Part shown: positions 4,802 to 5,218 of the stretch, in pieces
How the letters are laid out: each line of letters begins with the position of its first letter
Numbering within the stretch: position 1 is the stretch's first letter
Assembly: GCA_946885925.1 (NCBI GenBank)
Contig: CAMPHP010000304.1
Location: 1-5,218, forward strand
Direction of reading: 5' to 3'
DNA from: an uncultured Litorilinea sp.
Lineage (GTDB): Bacteria; Chloroflexota; Anaerolineae; Caldilineales; Caldilineaceae
DNA length: 5,218 nucleotides
The notes under the pieces: generated by a model
What the model was told of the DNA's origin: nothing
The model's database searches: none
What the model saw: the letters and a program-made list of their open reading frames with translations, nothing else
Position numbers and translations under genes: made by a program

Positions 4802-4915
4802 ATGAGCTATATCCCCTTTGTCATACACCTTTGGCGCGCCCTCGCAATTGTGCTATTCTGTCCCTTTAGTATTTGGTTAGTATCTGGTAAAACTTCGTAT
4901 CAGGTAGAACGATAA
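4802..4915 (+). CDS. Possible 37-residue hydrophobic small protein
   Basis: ATG 4802 to TAA 4913-4915 encodes 37 residues with the hydrophobic stretch RALAIVLFCPFSIWLVSG (about residues 12-29), long enough for one membrane helix, and a polar end (KTSYQVER). GGGG at 4791-4794, 7 nt before the ATG, is a weak ribosome binding site. It follows the SWIM terminator and has no clear promoter. Part of its second half is made of GTATYTGGT-type repeats, so hydrophobicity could be an accident of repeated Val/Leu/Trp codons. No family is recognised; chance is a real alternative. Confidence 0.2.
   Translation: MSYIPFVIHLWRALAIVLFCPFSIWLVSGKTSYQVER
4869..4907. repeat. Three GTATYTGGT-like direct repeats
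   Basis: GTATTTGGTTA (4869-4879) and GTATCTGGTAA (4880-4890) are adjacent 11-bp units; GTATCAGGTAG (4897-4907) is a third after a 6-nt gap. The second and third share 12 of 14 positions when extended to GTATCTGGTAAAAC and GTATCAGGTAGAAC. They overlap the possible 37-residue ORF. Confidence 0.5.
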
Positions 4916-4984
4916 AGCCTAGTTGGGTTGTCGTCCTTCCGACGGATATGGGTGTTACGAATTGTACGAGAGACCTAAGCACTA

Positions 4985-5055
4985 CGCAGATTACAGGTCG
5001 GCAGCAAATTACGACCGATTAGTGAAAATTGCGACCGCTTGAGATGCAATCTGCG
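4985..5055. repeat. Inverted repeat enclosing 20-bp-period direct repeats
   Basis: CGCAGATT (4985-4992) and AATCTGCG (5048-5055) are perfect reverse complements. Between them AAATTACGACCGATT (5006-5020) and AAATTGCGACCGCTT (5026-5040) match at 13 of 15 positions with a 20-bp period. GGTCG at 4996-5000 can pair with CGACC at either 5012-5016 or 5032-5036. It could be a structured RNA element, a multi-site protein target, or a remnant of a mobile-element end; no transposase is visible in the window. Confidence 0.5.
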
Positions 5056-5167
5056 AGCCAAAGTGTGATTCATATGTAATAAAATGACATGGTTCGATTG
5101 ACATACTGTTAAGCTATCAAGTAAGTCATGAAGCCATTTCGTTTGGCAGGCCGAAACTGGCTGCTAT

Positions 5168-5184
5168 TATCGTGGGTCACGATA
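5168..5184. repeat. Perfect 7-3-7 palindrome near the right edge
   Basis: TATCGTG (5168-5174) and CACGATA (5178-5184) are exact reverse complements around GGT. There is no T-tract, so an operator-type site is more likely than a terminator. The gene it might serve would lie beyond the window. Confidence 0.45.
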
Positions 5185-5218
5185 GCGATCATGCTTAAGT
5201 ACTCATGTTGATTGTCGC

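Larger units (their letters stand above)
4916..5218. other. Right-end stretch without a confident gene
   Basis: No long open frame is present on either strand. It holds the inverted and direct repeats at 4985-5055, an isolated TTGACA at 5098-5103 without a good -10, and the palindrome at 5168-5184. A 27-codon frame from ATG 5128 to TGA 5211 (hydrophobic core WLLLSWVTIAIML) has no ribosome binding site and is not called as a gene. Confidence 0.5.

Noticed and set aside
5128..5211. 27-codon hydrophobic frame near the right edge
   Set aside because: The upstream TTGACA (5098-5103) has no matching -10, there is no Shine-Dalgarno, and the frame spans a palindrome. Too little evidence to call it a gene.

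Overview
The window looks like chromosomal DNA of a bacterium of moderate GC content, most plausibly Chloroflexota (class Chloroflexia). This rests on protein style only: a membrane-anchored GH18-like protein, Gln/Ala-rich exported helical proteins and a stand-alone mini SWIM zinc finger. The taxonomic call is an inference and no marker gene is present.

Layout. (1) Positions 1-1969, minus strand: a large incomplete gene of 656 visible codons running off the left edge. It encodes a membrane-anchored protein with a GH18/YaaH-like barrel whose catalytic Glu position holds Arg, followed by an Ala/Ser/Asp-rich tail. (2) 1970-2374: a divergent control region of about 400 bp containing 11-bp and 12-bp phased direct repeats, three AAATACT copies and a candidate promoter on each strand. 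(3) 2375-3730, plus: a 451-residue membrane-anchored, mostly helical protein with one good TPR repeat, of unknown function. It has no Shine-Dalgarno and may be leaderless. (4) 3731-4378: 650 bp with no large gene. It holds two 14-bp-period tandem duplications, then a near-consensus sigma-70 promoter (TTGACA, 17 nt, TATACT) whose -10 box lies inside a perfect 7-1-7 palindrome, a second palindrome just after the predicted start, a 20-codon ORF with a good Shine-Dalgarno, and a strong intrinsic terminator. (5) 4379-4630, plus: an 83-residue SWIM zinc-finger protein with its own terminator at 4736-4771. (6) 4772-5218: no confident gene. It contains a possible 37-residue hydrophobic ORF, short repeats, an 8-bp inverted repeat enclosing 20-bp-period repeats, and a 7-3-7 palindrome.

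How the parts may work together. The two divergent genes both encode proteins anchored by one N-terminal membrane segment with a large extracytoplasmic part, and they share a repeat-rich control region, so they may act together at the cell envelope. The small unit at 3990-4290 could be an independent small RNA or small-protein gene, or a terminator-controlled leader of the SWIM gene, which has no convincing promoter of its own. That unit is the most interesting undescribed element seen here.
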